Below are positions 8,787-17,723 of a DNA stretch of 64,000 bases, one piece after another. The translations under genes and the position numbers were made by a program. Origin of the DNA: Kosakonia sp. H02. Lineage in GTDB: Bacteria; Pseudomonadota; Gammaproteobacteria; Enterobacterales; Enterobacteriaceae. Under the pieces are notes generated by a model. That model did no database searches. It had not been told where the DNA came from and worked only from the letters and a program-made list of their open reading frames with translations. The stretch spans positions 2,046,001 to 2,110,000 of the forward strand of contig CP131915.1 in assembly GCA_030704225.1 (NCBI GenBank), in the 5' to 3' direction. The first letter of the stretch is position 1. Every line of letters begins with the position of its first letter.

Positions 8787-10767
8787 TAGTCAGCCCTGCT
8801 TTAGTGATCTCATCGAAATGCTGTTTTTCCAGTTTCTCGATTTCTGCAACCGGTACGTAGTAATCCACGTCTTCGTCGAAGCTCTTCACAATCCAGCTAA
8901 TGATGATGCCCGCGAAGCTGGCGATAGCCAACCACCAGATGTGCCAGATCATGGCAAAACCGAATACCGTTGCAAATGCGGCGATAACAATACCGGCACC
9001 GCTGTTTTTCGGCATATGAATCTCTTCATATTGCGCAGGTTGTTTGTACGCTTCGCCTTTCTCTTTCATCTCCCAAAACGCGTCACGTTCATGGATAACC
9101 GGAACATGTGCGAAGTTGTAGAACGGAGGCGGAGAAGAGGTTGCCCACTCCAGCGTACGGCCACCCCACGGGTCACCGGTCAGGTCACGGTTCTGATCGC
9201 GGTCGCGAATAGAAACGTAGATCTGAATCAGCAGACACAGGATACCGATAGCAATCAGCGCGGCACCACAAGCGGCAACAATCAGCATGCTGTGGAACTG
9301 CGGATCAATCTGCTGGCTGAGGCGACGGGTCATACCCATAAAGCCCAGCACGTACAGCGGCATAAATGCCACGAAGAAGCCGATGATCCAGAACCAGAAT
9401 GCGCGTTTGCCCCAGGTTTCGTTGAGGGTGTAACCGAACGCTTTCGGCCACCAGTACGTCAGACCTGCGAAGCAACCGAACACCACGCCGCCGATGATAA
9501 CGTTATGGAAGTGCGCAATCAGGAACAGGCTGTTGTGCAGTACGAAGTCTGCGCCCGGTACTGCCAGCAGCACGCCGGTCATCCCACCTACGGAGAAGGT
9601 CACGATAAAGCCGATGGTCCACAGCATGGAAGAGTGGAACACGATGCGACCCTGGTACATGGTGAACAGCCAGTTGAAGATCTTCACCCCGGTCGGGATG
9701 GCGATAATCATCGTGGTAATACCAAAGAAGGCGTTCACGTTAGCGCCGGCACCCATGGTGAAGAAGTGGTGCAGCCATACGATGAACGACAGAATGGTAA
9801 TACACACGGTTGCCCATACCAGCGAGGTGTAGCCAAACAGGCGTTTACGCGAGAAGGTGGCCGTGATTTCGGAGAACACCCCGAACACCGGCAGCACCAG
9901 AATGTACACTTCCGGGTGACCCCAGGCCCAAATCAGGTTGATGTACATCATCATGTTGCCACCCAAATCGTTGGTAAAGAAATGGGTGCCCAGATAACGA
10001 TCCAGGGTCAGCAGCGCAATGGTTACAGTCAGAATTGGGAACGAGGCGATAATCAGCACGTTGGCGCACAGTGACGCCCAGGTAAATACCGGCATTTTGA
10101 ACATGGTCATGCCTGGCGCACGCATGCGCAGGATGGTCACGAAGAAGTTAATACCGGTCAGCGTCGTACCGATACCAGAGAGCTGGAGACTCCAGATCCA
10201 ATAATCGACCCCGACACCAGGGCTGTATTCAATTCCCGAGAGCGGCGGATAAGCCAGCCAACCTGTCTGTGCGAACTCACCGACGCCCAGAGAGATGTTA
10301 ACCAGAATCACGCCCACAACCGTAAACCAGAAGCTCAGGTTGTTAAGGAACGGGAACGCCACGTCGCGCGCACCGATCTGTAACGGAACCACCAGGTTCA
10401 TCAGACCGATAACAAACGGCATTGCCACGAAGAAGATCATAATCACGCCGTGGGCGGTGAAGACCTGATCGTAGTGGTGAGGAGGCAAGAAGCCCGCTTC
10501 ACCCGCCGACGCCAGCGCTTGTTGGCTACGCATCATGACGGCATCCGCAAAGCCACGCAGCAGCATCACTACGGCTACGAGGACATACATAATGCCAAGA
10601 CGTTTATGGTCAACAGACGTTAACCACTCCTTCCATAGCCAGGACCACTTACCGAAGTAAGAGATCAGGCCGACTACCGCCAGACCACCGACGATAATCG
10701 CAGCGATCGTAACCATGATAATGGGTTCATGATACGGCACTGCATCCAGTGTAAGTTTTCCGAACAT
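8776..10767 (-). CDS. cyoB: Cytochrome bo3 ubiquinol oxidase subunit I
   Basis: Catalytic subunit of the proton-pumping quinol oxidase: oxidises ubiquinol, reduces O2 at the heme o3-CuB centre. The 663 residues equal the E. coli length. Visible are the low-spin heme ligand region FTAHGVIMIFFVAMP, the CuB ligand and cross-linked Tyr region WAWGHPEVYILVLP, the HHFF pair (in WLHHFFTMGAG), and the heme ligand segment LIAHFHNVIIGG. About 15 transmembrane helices. Second gene of the operon, 16 bp after cyoA. Confidence 0.98.
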   Translation of the reverse strand: MFGKLTLDAVPYHEPIIMVTIAAIIVGGLAVVGLISYFGKWSWLWKEWLTSVDHKRLGIMYVLVAVVMLLRGFADAVMMRSQQALASAGEAGFLPPHHYDQVFTAHGVIMIFFVAMPFVIGLMNLVVPLQIGARDVAFPFLNNLSFWFTVVGVILVNISLGVGEFAQTGWLAYPPLSGIEYSPGVGVDYWIWSLQLSGIGTTLTGINFFVTILRMRAPGMTMFKMPVFTWASLCANVLIIASFPILTVTIALLTLDRYLGTHFFTNDLGGNMMMYINLIWAWGHPEVYILVLPVFGVFSEITATFSRKRLFGYTSLVWATVCITILSFIVWLHHFFTMGAGANVNAFFGITTMIIAIPTGVKIFNWLFTMYQGRIVFHSSMLWTIGFIVTFSVGGMTGVLLAVPGADFVLHNSLFLIAHFHNVIIGGVVFGCFAGLTYWWPKAFGYTLNETWGKRAFWFWIIGFFVAFMPLYVLGFMGMTRRLSQQIDPQFHSMLIVAACGAALIAIGILCLLIQIYVSIRDRDQNRDLTGDPWGGRTLEWATSSPPPFYNFAHVPVIHERDAFWEMKEKGEAYKQPAQYEEIHMPKNSGAGIVIAAFATVFGFAMIWHIWWLAIASFAGIIISWIVKSFDEDVDYYVPVAEIEKLEKQHFDEITKAGLTNGN

Positions 10768-10783
10768 CGTTTTCCTCGGCCCC

Positions 10784-11731
10784 TTAGTGAGAGGTTTCCG
10801 CGTGGCTCATGTCCATGCCTTCCATCCCTTCGTGTGAGTTGTGCTCACCTTCAGGTTGGGTCATGTCCATGCTCTTGCCGTGGCCCATAAACTTGTTGAT
10901 AACGTCTTTAAACAAATCGGGTTTCACGCTGGAGAAGTATTCAACCTTGTTGTATTCGCTTGGCGCGGCAATTTTCTCGTACGTAGCCATATCCGGCATG
11001 GTAGTAGAAGACTGTTTCGCTTTCGCGACCCACTGGTCGAATGCTGCGCGGTCCGGCGTTGCAATGGCTTTAAACTTCATGCCGGAGAAACCAGGGCCAC
11101 TGTAGCTGGCAGAGATGCCATCATAAGTACCGGCTTCGTTGGCAATCAGATGCAGTTTGGTCTGCATACCGGCCATCGCGTAGATCTGGCTGCCCAGACG
11201 CGGGATAAAGAACGAGTTCATCACGGAGTTCGAGGTCACTTTGAATTCCACCGGAGTGTTCGCCGGGAAGGCGATTTCATTCACGGTAGCGATGCCCTGT
11301 TCCGGGTAGATGAAGAACCATTTCCAGTCCATGGCGACCACTTCAATCGTAATTGGGCGTTCGTCATGTGCCAGTGGTTTGCTCGGTTCGAGCGAGTGGG
11401 TGGTTTTCCAGGTCAATACGGCGAGGAACAGGATGATCAGAATCGGCACCGTCCAGACCACAGCTTCCACTTTATTGGAGTGTGACCAGTTCGGGCTATA
11501 CTTCGCATCTTTATTGCTCGCACGATACTTCCAGGCGAAACCAACGGCCATTAAGATTGCTGGAATAACGACAATCAACATCAGGCCAAATGCCGTCAGT
11601 ATCAATGAACGTTGCTCCAGACCAATCTGTCCTTTGGGGTCAAGAAGTGCAGAATCGCAACCACTGAGTAAAACAGTGCCGGCGATTAATGACAACCATC
11701 CCAAACTTTTATTGTATTTCCTGAGTCTCAT
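10784..11731 (-). CDS. cyoA: Cytochrome bo3 ubiquinol oxidase subunit II (lipoprotein)
   Basis: Subunit II of bo3 oxidase, 315 residues. It has a lipoprotein signal ending LLSGC (lipidated Cys), two transmembrane helices and a periplasmic cupredoxin-like domain that lacks the CuA ligands, as expected for a quinol oxidase. The C-terminal tail is His/Met-rich (GMDMSHAETSH, KSMDMTQPEGEHNSHEGM), a feature that varies between species. First gene of cyoABCDE behind the promoter at 11781-11809. Confidence 0.97.
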   Translation of the reverse strand: MRLRKYNKSLGWLSLIAGTVLLSGCDSALLDPKGQIGLEQRSLILTAFGLMLIVVIPAILMAVGFAWKYRASNKDAKYSPNWSHSNKVEAVVWTVPILIILFLAVLTWKTTHSLEPSKPLAHDERPITIEVVAMDWKWFFIYPEQGIATVNEIAFPANTPVEFKVTSNSVMNSFFIPRLGSQIYAMAGMQTKLHLIANEAGTYDGISASYSGPGFSGMKFKAIATPDRAAFDQWVAKAKQSSTTMPDMATYEKIAAPSEYNKVEYFSSVKPDLFKDVINKFMGHGKSMDMTQPEGEHNSHEGMEGMDMSHAETSH

Positions 11732-12317
11732 TTAACGACCTCAATTCCACGGGATCTGGTGGCGCTTAAAGTGTGCGGGCATTTTACGGAAAGGTTGCGG
11801 TACTGTAAACATGATTGGCTTTGTGTCAGTAAGGTGTTACTGGGTTCTGCCGTATATGTCACACAGAATGCAACAATCTGTAAAATCGAGCATTCGCACA
11901 GCCAGAGAGAGGGATTATAACGAAACACTGACATTACAATCACCGTTGAGGGTAAATTGGTATAACCAATCAATTAAATACACATTTAATTAACAATTAT
12001 CCAGCAACTACCGAACATTATTGGAACGAACCTGAAACCCAACAATTAATAACCGTGCTGAATCGTTAAAGAATAGACATTAATTTATAAGGCACAAAAT
12101 AAATAAAGATTTTTTATTTTGCTGCGGGTCACTCTTGTGAAGGACAAAACTAATTTATGCCTGTTTAATGAGCAAAATAATAACGCCAGTAAATTGTTTT
12201 TCGTCGGACAATTATTTTTCCCGCTTGATTTAGCTGGGAAAATAACGCGGAAATATAATTCCGCGCGTTGATAAAATATATCGCCTGATAATTAGCCCGC
12301 TATGCAGGCGCGTCTCT
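11732..12317. other. 586-bp intergenic region between ampG and cyoA
   Basis: It is AT-rich and holds the cyo promoter at its left end. A hairpin CGCGGAA / TTCCGCG at 12246-12265 lies about 50 bp beyond the ampG stop but has no T run. Short frames inside it (for example 11728-11973 minus and 11811-11993 plus) lack homology and ribosome binding sites. I see no further gene. Confidence 0.6.
11781..11809 (-). promoter_or_regulatory. sigma70 promoter of the cyo operon
   Basis: On the minus strand: -35 TTTACA (11809-11804), exactly 17 bp spacer, -10 TAAAAT (11786-11781). The predicted start of transcription is about 45 bp before the cyoA ATG. In E. coli the operon is repressed by ArcA and FNR; I did not assign those sites here. 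Confidence 0.75.
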
Positions 12318-13793
12318 TCACAACTGCTGCGTTCGGCGAAGCGCCAGCAGGTCCAGTAACCCACCGAAAACAATACCGATTATTGCCAGTAACGCACCCA
12401 GCTCCATCAACTGGCCATCGAAAAACCACTGAGTCAGCCCCAGATAATTGCTCAGTAGTATCAGCAGACCGGCCGCCAGCAGCAATGCGCCAACGCCGAG
12501 CACGCGCAACGCTAACCGGTACGCCCCGGTAAACTCCGTGCGCGGCATAAACTGTTCGGTGCGTTGTGTAAACGCCAGCGTCTTTTGGCAGAGCAGTAGC
12601 AGCAATAAACCAGGAATGGCGGCGAAGATGGAGAAGAGATAGAAGGTCGGCCAGTCGTAATTCGCAACGAACCAGCCCGCCAGCGGGCCAACATACACGC
12701 GGCCAACGGCTGAAAGGGCAGAGAGCAGGGCAAACTGCGTGGCGGAAAAAGATTTGTTACAGAGCGTCATCAGCAACGCAACAAAAGCCGCAGTGCCCAT
12801 TCCGCCGCAGAGGTTCTCAAAAAAGACCGCTGCGCCCATGGTGACGATATCTTTCTCTGTTACCGACAACAGCCAGTAACCGGCATTGGAAATGGCCTGT
12901 AAAACGCCAAAAATCAGCAGCGCACGAAACAGCGTCAACCGCTGCATTAACACGCCGCCCCACAGCGCGCCGATAATCGTGGCGACAAGCCCAAGGCTTT
13001 TATTCACCATCCCCACATCACCAGGATCAAACCCAACGCCGCGAATCAGAAACAGCGTTGTGAGGCTCATGGCGAAGGCATCGCCGAGCTTATAAAGGAC
13101 GATAAGTAACAAGATCAGCCAGGCGTTGTTGCGCCCGAAAAAATCACGCAGCGGTGCGACAACCGCTGCTTCCAGCGTTTTTGGCGCAGGAATGGTGTCG
13201 GCCGGTTCCGGCGCGCGCAGGGTGGCAATAATGCAGGGGATCATCAACGCGGCCATCAGCCAGTACATCCCTTGCCAGCCCAGCCAGCGATCCGCCAGCC
13301 ACAGCGCCAGACCACCGGAAATCAACATACCGCAGCGATAACCGAGCACACTTATCGCTGCGCCCGCACCGCGCTCTTCAGCCGCCAGCACATCCGTTTT
13401 CCAGGCATCAAACACAATGTCCTGCGAGGCAGAACAGAAGGCGATAACTACCGCCAGGGCCGCCATCCAGCGCAGATCGCTTACCGGTTCAAGAAAGCCC
13501 ATACCCGCAATCGCTACCAGCAGACAAATCTGCGTCAGCAGCAGCCAGCCGCGGCGGCGTCCCAAAAACGAAGGGGTGTAGCGATCCATGGCCGGTGACC
13601 AGAGAAATTTAAAGACGTAAGCCTGGCCAACCAGTGAGAAAAAGCCGATGGTTTTGACATCTATACCGGCAACGGTAATCCACGCCTGTAGGGTGCCGCT
13701 GGTCAGGGCGAGCGGTAAGCCGGAGGCAAAGCCAAGGATCAGCAAAATGGCTGATTTAGGTTGCGTGAAAATGCGTAAGTAGTGACTGGACAT
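12318..13793 (-). CDS. ampG: Muropeptide MFS transporter AmpG
   Basis: Inner-membrane permease for GlcNAc-anhydroMurNAc (muro)peptides released during wall turnover; it feeds recycling and, where an AmpC/AmpR system exists, beta-lactamase induction. The start MSSHYLRIFTQP gives 491 residues, the same as E. coli; an upstream start at 13838 would extend into the gap to yajG. The signature stretches LGFASGLPLALTSGTLQAW, SASQDIVFDAWKTDVL and ENLCGGMGTAAFVALLM are present, with about 14 membrane segments. It follows yajG after 41 bp, the usual operon. Confidence 0.95.
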   Translation of the reverse strand: MSSHYLRIFTQPKSAILLILGFASGLPLALTSGTLQAWITVAGIDVKTIGFFSLVGQAYVFKFLWSPAMDRYTPSFLGRRRGWLLLTQICLLVAIAGMGFLEPVSDLRWMAALAVVIAFCSASQDIVFDAWKTDVLAAEERGAGAAISVLGYRCGMLISGGLALWLADRWLGWQGMYWLMAALMIPCIIATLRAPEPADTIPAPKTLEAAVVAPLRDFFGRNNAWLILLLIVLYKLGDAFAMSLTTLFLIRGVGFDPGDVGMVNKSLGLVATIIGALWGGVLMQRLTLFRALLIFGVLQAISNAGYWLLSVTEKDIVTMGAAVFFENLCGGMGTAAFVALLMTLCNKSFSATQFALLSALSAVGRVYVGPLAGWFVANYDWPTFYLFSIFAAIPGLLLLLLCQKTLAFTQRTEQFMPRTEFTGAYRLALRVLGVGALLLAAGLLILLSNYLGLTQWFFDGQLMELGALLAIIGIVFGGLLDLLALRRTQQL

Positions 13794-13834
13794 GAGTAAG
13801 AAACTGACCCGGCAGAACCGGGCCAGTGCAGCAA

Positions 13835-14413
13835 TCAACGGGCGTTTTGCTTGATGAAGTCGTGGATGGTGGTGTCCTGTGACATATCCGCGATGGTGTC
13901 GGTCAGCACACCGTTAACCGCGTTGGCAATTTTATCGTTAGACGCCTGGAAAGCCCCTTCAACGTTGTAGCTGGCGCGGTAGTTTTTCGTCAGCTTATTG
14001 CCATTCGCTGCGGTAGCAATAATGGCGATATCGGCTTTGGTGGCGATGTTGTAACGCACGTTGCCCTGGGAAACATCGGCATAAAGCTGGTTAACGATGA
14101 TTTGCAGGTTTACTGCGCCATTTGGACCAATCATATAACCGCGCGCGGTCATCTGTTTTTCCAGCACTTCCTGTAACAGGAAACGCAGATCGCGCGAGGC
14201 GGTTAAGGTGACCAACTGGTTATCGCGAGTCACTTTCGCCAGTGCCTGATCGGGACGCTGATCGGCACCGTTAATGCTTACAGTTACGCCCATCAGGCTT
14301 GGATCTTGCTGCGGAAGGGTAATGTTCGGGGTGACTTCAAGGGTGGTCGGCGGTGTCGCGCAGCCAGCCAGCATAAATAAAGCGACCAACGGGAAGAGAA
14401 TTTTCTTAAACAT
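13835..14413 (-). CDS. yajG: YajG-family outer-membrane lipoprotein
   Basis: A 192-residue lipoprotein: signal peptide MFKKILFPLVALFMLAGC with a LAGC lipobox, then the conserved YajG domain (TPNITLPQQDPSLMGVTVSI onward). Function is not established; its constant pairing with ampG suggests a wall-related role, which is inference. It is first in the yajG-ampG unit, divergent from bolA. Confidence 0.92.
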   Translation of the reverse strand: MFKKILFPLVALFMLAGCATPPTTLEVTPNITLPQQDPSLMGVTVSINGADQRPDQALAKVTRDNQLVTLTASRDLRFLLQEVLEKQMTARGYMIGPNGAVNLQIIVNQLYADVSQGNVRYNIATKADIAIIATAANGNKLTKNYRASYNVEGAFQASNDKIANAVNGVLTDTIADMSQDTTIHDFIKQNAR

Positions 14414-14713
14414 GTTCAGGCTCTCAGGGATCTAGCTTCTGGGGGAAAATTGTCGCCATCATAACATTGCCGCCGTTAAGGGGAAGTCCTCAACGCATGT
14501 AAATTCATCGTCTTGTGCTTTTTTTCAACGCTGAAAACATCTTCAGCGCTGTTGTACGGTAAAAAACATGACGCTTTTAGTAAAGAAATTCCCGTTAAGC
14601 GTGAAAATCAGACGAATGCCAACTTTTTGTTGTTTTATTGTTATAGAGACGGTAAAAGCGGCTAACATTTAAAGAGATGGCTGGCATCTCAGCGTTGTCG
14701 GAGGCGTAATATC
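14414..14713. other. Intergenic region yajG / bolA
   Basis: It carries the divergent promoters. A hairpin CGCTGAA (14529-14535) / TTCAGCG (14542-14548) is in the middle; it has no T run on either side and I cannot assign a function. A gearbox-like -10 for bolA is annotated separately. No coding potential seen. Confidence 0.5.
14659..14667 (+). promoter_or_regulatory. Gearbox-like -10 element of bolA
   Basis: CGGCTAACA closely resembles the -10 of gearbox promoters (CGGCnAGTA type) described for the sigmaS-dependent, growth-rate-inverse bolA P1 promoter of E. coli. No good CTGCAA -35 is visible at the expected distance. It lies 46 bp before the bolA ATG. Confidence 0.45.
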
Positions 14714-15031
14714 ATGATGATGCGTGAACAAATAGAAGCAAAACTGAAAGCGGCGTTTGAGCCTGTATTTCTTGATGTTGTTGATGAAAGTTATCGTCAC
14801 AATGTTCCGGCAGGTTCTGAAAGCCATTTCAAAGTGGTACTGGTAAGCGATCGCTTTACCGGGGAGCGTTTTCTGAATCGCCATCGCATGATTTACGGTA
14901 CGTTGACAGACGAACTGTCAACGACAATTCATGCTCTTGCTTTGCATACTTACACACTTAAAGAGTGGGAAGGGTTACAGGATACTCTTTTGACTTCGCC
15001 AGCGTGCCGCGGTGCAGGAACTATCGCGTAG
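14714..15031 (+). CDS. bolA: BolA family stress morphogen
   Basis: Transcriptional regulator / iron-sulfur-related protein induced in stationary phase and stress; affects cell shape and wall genes. The 105-residue protein shows the whole BolA domain: helix REQIEAKLKAAF, the loop-strand VVDESYRHNVPAGSESHFKV, the helix-turn-helix-like segment RFTGERFLNRHRMIYGTL and the conserved histidine in ALHTYTLKEW. Three consecutive ATG codons open the frame, so the exact start is uncertain by up to two codons. A terminator follows at 15087. Confidence 0.95.
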   Translation: MMMREQIEAKLKAAFEPVFLDVVDESYRHNVPAGSESHFKVVLVSDRFTGERFLNRHRMIYGTLTDELSTTIHALALHTYTLKEWEGLQDTLLTSPACRGAGTIA

Positions 15032-15086
15032 AAAACCAGGTTGCAACCGCCTGAACTTTTCCAGTATGTTGCATGCAGTTAATGTG

Positions 15087-15107
15087 AAACGGCCTACGGG
15101 CCGTTTT
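15087..15107 (+). terminator. bolA terminator
   Basis: Stem AAACGGCC / GGCCGTTT with a TACG loop, followed by TTTTGTTTTG. A standard rho-independent terminator 55 bp after bolA. Confidence 0.85.
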
Positions 15108-15200
15108 GTTTTGTCTGAATTTTGAGCGAGAAACGCCCTTTTTTGAACGAAATTGCTTCAGAAGTGTGAAAAATGACGCACCATTGCGACATTCCCGTTC

Positions 15201-15229
15201 TCGACTCATATCTGTGATGCCGCTATAAT
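15201..15229 (+). promoter_or_regulatory. sigma70 promoter of tig
   Basis: Perfect -10 TATAAT at 15224-15229 with a TCGACT hexamer 17 bp upstream (15201-15206). Transcription would start near 15236, leaving a leader of about 145 bases before tig. Confidence 0.65.
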
Positions 15230-15382
15230 GCTGCGTCTTATTTTTCGGAATGTCTTCGGGATGATTCTGACGACAGGGAATGTATATCTGATTTGAGAGA
15301 GCATCCCGGTTCTGCAAAGCGAAAAAAGGTTTGCTTCGCAGAGTAGAGTTGACCGAGCACTGTGATTTTTTGAGGTAACAAG

Positions 15383-16681
15383 ATGCAAGTTTCAGTTGAA
15401 ACCACTCAGGGCCTTGGGCGCCGTGTAACGATTACAATCGCTGCTGACAGCATCGAGACCGCTGTGAAGAGCGAGCTGGTCAACGTAGCGAAGAAAGTGC
15501 GTATTGATGGCTTCCGTAAGGGCAAAGTCCCGATGAATGTCGTTGCTCAGCGTTATGGTGCTTCTGTTCGCCAGGACGTGCTGGGTGACCTGATGAGCCG
15601 CAACTTTATCGACGCGATCATCCAGGAAAAAATTAACCCGGCTGGCGCACCGAACTATGTTCCGGGCGAATACAAACTGGGCGAAGATTTCACCTACTCT
15701 GTGGAATTCGAAGTCTACCCGGAAGTTGAGCTGAAAGCGCTGGATACCATCGAAGTTGAAAAGCCGATTGTTGAAGTAACCGACGCCGATGTTGATACCA
15801 TGCTGGACACTCTGCGTAAGCAGCAGGCTGACTGGAAAGAGAAAGACGGCGCAGCCGATGCTGAAGACCGCGTTACCATCGATTTCACCGGTTCTGTTGA
15901 CGGCGAAGAGTTCGAAGGCGGCAAAGCAACTGATTTCGTACTGGCAATGGGCCAGGGTCGCATGATCCCGGGCTTCGAAGACGGTATCAAAGGTCATAAA
16001 GCAGGTGAAGAGTTCACCATCGACGTGACTTTCCCGGAAGAGTACCACGCTGAAAACCTGAAAGGTAAAGCGGCGAAATTCGTCATCAACCTGAAGAAAG
16101 TTGAAGAGCGTGAGCTGCCGGAACTGACTGAAGAATTCATCAAACGTTTCGGCGTTGAAGATGGTTCTATCGCGGGTCTGCGTGCTGAAGTGCGTAAAAA
16201 CATGGAGCGCGAGCTGAAAGGCGCAGTGCGTAACCGTGTTAAATCTCAGGCGATCGACGGCCTGGTGAAAGCTAACGAAATCGACGTGCCGGCTGCCCTG
16301 ATCGACAGCGAAATCGACGTTCTGCGTCGCCAGGCTGCACAGCGTTTCGGTGGCAACGAGAAACAGGCTCTGGAACTGCCGCGTGAACTGTTCGAAGAGC
16401 AGGCTAAACGCCGCGTTGTTGTCGGTCTGCTGCTGGGTGAAGTGATTCGTACCCATGAGCTGAAAGCTGACGAAGAGCGCGTAAAAGGCCTGATCGAAGA
16501 GATGGCCTCTGCGTATGAAGATCCGAAAGAAGTTGTTGAGTTCTATAGCAAAAACAAAGAGCTGATGGACAACATGCGTAACGTCGCGCTGGAAGAACAA
16601 GCGGTTGAAGCGGTTCTGGAAAAAGCGAAAGTGACTGAAAAAGCCACTTCCTTTAACGAACTGATGAACCAACAGGCTTAA
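15383..16681 (+). CDS. tig: Trigger factor (ribosome-associated chaperone and prolyl isomerase)
   Basis: Binds at the ribosomal exit tunnel next to L23 and holds nascent chains. The 432-residue protein has the three-domain order: N-terminal ribosome-binding domain with GFRKGKVP (residues 43-50, the ribosome-docking signature), the FKBP-type PPIase domain from about 150 to 245 (DRVTIDFTGSVDGEEFEGGKA), and the helical C-terminal cradle. RBS GAGGTAAC precedes the ATG. A strong terminator follows, so tig is separate from clpP. Confidence 0.98.
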   Translation: MQVSVETTQGLGRRVTITIAADSIETAVKSELVNVAKKVRIDGFRKGKVPMNVVAQRYGASVRQDVLGDLMSRNFIDAIIQEKINPAGAPNYVPGEYKLGEDFTYSVEFEVYPEVELKALDTIEVEKPIVEVTDADVDTMLDTLRKQQADWKEKDGAADAEDRVTIDFTGSVDGEEFEGGKATDFVLAMGQGRMIPGFEDGIKGHKAGEEFTIDVTFPEEYHAENLKGKAAKFVINLKKVEERELPELTEEFIKRFGVEDGSIAGLRAEVRKNMERELKGAVRNRVKSQAIDGLVKANEIDVPAALIDSEIDVLRRQAAQRFGGNEKQALELPRELFEEQAKRRVVVGLLLGEVIRTHELKADEERVKGLIEEMASAYEDPKEVVEFYSKNKELMDNMRNVALEEQAVEAVLEKAKVTEKATSFNELMNQQA

Positions 16682-16708
16682 TCTACTTCTGCGATAGTCA
16701 AACGTAAT

Positions 16709-16745
16709 AAGCCCGTCACCTGCTTGCTGGTGGCGGGCTTTTTTT
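16709..16745 (+). terminator. tig terminator
   Basis: A 12-base arm AAGCCCGTCACC pairs with GGTGGCGGGCTT and is followed by seven T. It lies 27 bp after the tig stop and separates tig from clpPX. Confidence 0.92.
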
Positions 16746-16817
16746 ATCGTATCGACGTTATCAGATCTGTGCTAAAAGCGCGTTTGAGTGTTAGCGTAAC
16801 AGCAAAAGATTGTTATG

Positions 16818-16846
16818 CTTGAAATCAGACGATGTCATCCCCACTA
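16818..16846 (+). promoter_or_regulatory. sigma32 (heat-shock) promoter of clpP-clpX
   Basis: CTTGAAA at 16818-16824, a 14-bp spacer, then CCCCACTA at 16839-16846, close to the sigma32 consensus CTTGAAA-N(11-16)-CCCCATnT. It lies about 125 bp before clpP, matching the known heat-shock control of this operon in E. coli. Confidence 0.75.
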
Positions 16847-16970
16847 AGGGAGGGAGTGACAGTAAAGACTCTGGCTGATAATCCGTCCGTGTGGGGTCGT
16901 AGTCAGACCTCCATCACTCAAGTACAATCAGTACAGCAGGTTTGTTTATTTTTTTATCCAGGAGACGGAA

Positions 16971-17594
16971 ATGTCATACAGCGGCGAACGAGACAACTTT
17001 GCACCCCATATGGCTCTGGTGCCAATGGTTATTGAACAGACCTCACGCGGTGAGCGCTCTTTCGATATCTACTCCCGTCTTCTCAAGGAACGCGTAATTT
17101 TTCTGACCGGCCAGGTCGAAGACCATATGGCTAACCTGATTGTGGCGCAGATGCTGTTTCTGGAAGCGGAAAACCCGGAAAAAGACATCTATCTGTACAT
17201 TAACTCACCAGGTGGCGTCATTACTGCCGGGATGTCAATTTACGACACCATGCAATTTATTAAGCCGGATGTCAGCACCATTTGTATGGGCCAGGCCGCG
17301 TCAATGGGCGCATTCCTGCTGACGGCTGGTGCAAAAGGCAAGCGCTTCTGCTTGCCGAATTCACGCGTGATGATTCACCAGCCGCTGGGCGGCTATCAGG
17401 GGCAGGCGACGGATATTGAAATCCACGCACGTGAAATCCTGAAAGTGAAAGGGCGTATGAATGAACTTATGGCGCATCACACGGGTCAATCTTTAGAACA
17501 AATTGAACGCGATACAGAACGTGACCGCTTCCTTGCCGCGCAAGAAGCTGTAGAGTACGGGCTGGTTGACTCAATTTTAACCCATCGTAGCTAA
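16971..17594 (+). CDS. clpP: ATP-dependent Clp protease proteolytic subunit
   Basis: Serine protease that forms the tetradecameric barrel fed by ClpX or ClpA. The 207 residues include the propeptide (about 14 residues, processed before AlaLeuVal). Catalytic triad Ser111 (in GQAASMGAF), His136 (in RVMIHQPLGG) and Asp185 (in ERDTERDRF) is intact. RBS AGGAGACGG precedes the ATG. clpX follows 129 bp later on the same strand, the normal arrangement. Confidence 0.98.
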   Translation: MSYSGERDNFAPHMALVPMVIEQTSRGERSFDIYSRLLKERVIFLTGQVEDHMANLIVAQMLFLEAENPEKDIYLYINSPGGVITAGMSIYDTMQFIKPDVSTICMGQAASMGAFLLTAGAKGKRFCLPNSRVMIHQPLGGYQGQATDIEIHAREILKVKGRMNELMAHHTGQSLEQIERDTERDRFLAAQEAVEYGLVDSILTHRS

Positions 17595-17723
17595 GCTCAG
17601 GTCGTATGTGCCGCTATACTATTTAGTTAGTGCAGGCGGCGTAACGTCTGGGTAACGTTTTGCGCCTGGAATGGCATTTGCGTCGTTGTGTGCGGCACAA
17701 AGAACAGATAAGAGGTTTTACTC

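Larger units (their letters stand above)
15032..15382. other. Intergenic region bolA / tig
   Basis: It holds the bolA terminator (15087-15107) and the tig promoter (15201-15229), then a leader of about 145 bases before the tig ATG. Short minus-strand frames across it have no homology. Nothing else seen. Confidence 0.6.

Noticed and set aside
8818..10074. A 418-codon plus-strand frame opposite cyoB
   Set aside because: Antisense to the certain oxidase subunit I; composition (His, Gln, Arg) is typical of a shadow frame.
11728..11973. An 81-codon minus-strand frame upstream of cyoA
   Set aside because: It runs through the cyo promoter and has no homology; more likely noise.
15392..16672. A 426-codon open frame on the minus strand opposite tig
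   Set aside because: It mirrors the tig reading frame codon for codon, has Phe/His/Asn-rich shadow composition and no homology; tig is certain.
16832..17035. A 67-codon plus-strand frame overlapping the clpP start
   Set aside because: It begins inside the sigma32 promoter region and overlaps clpP out of frame, with no homology.
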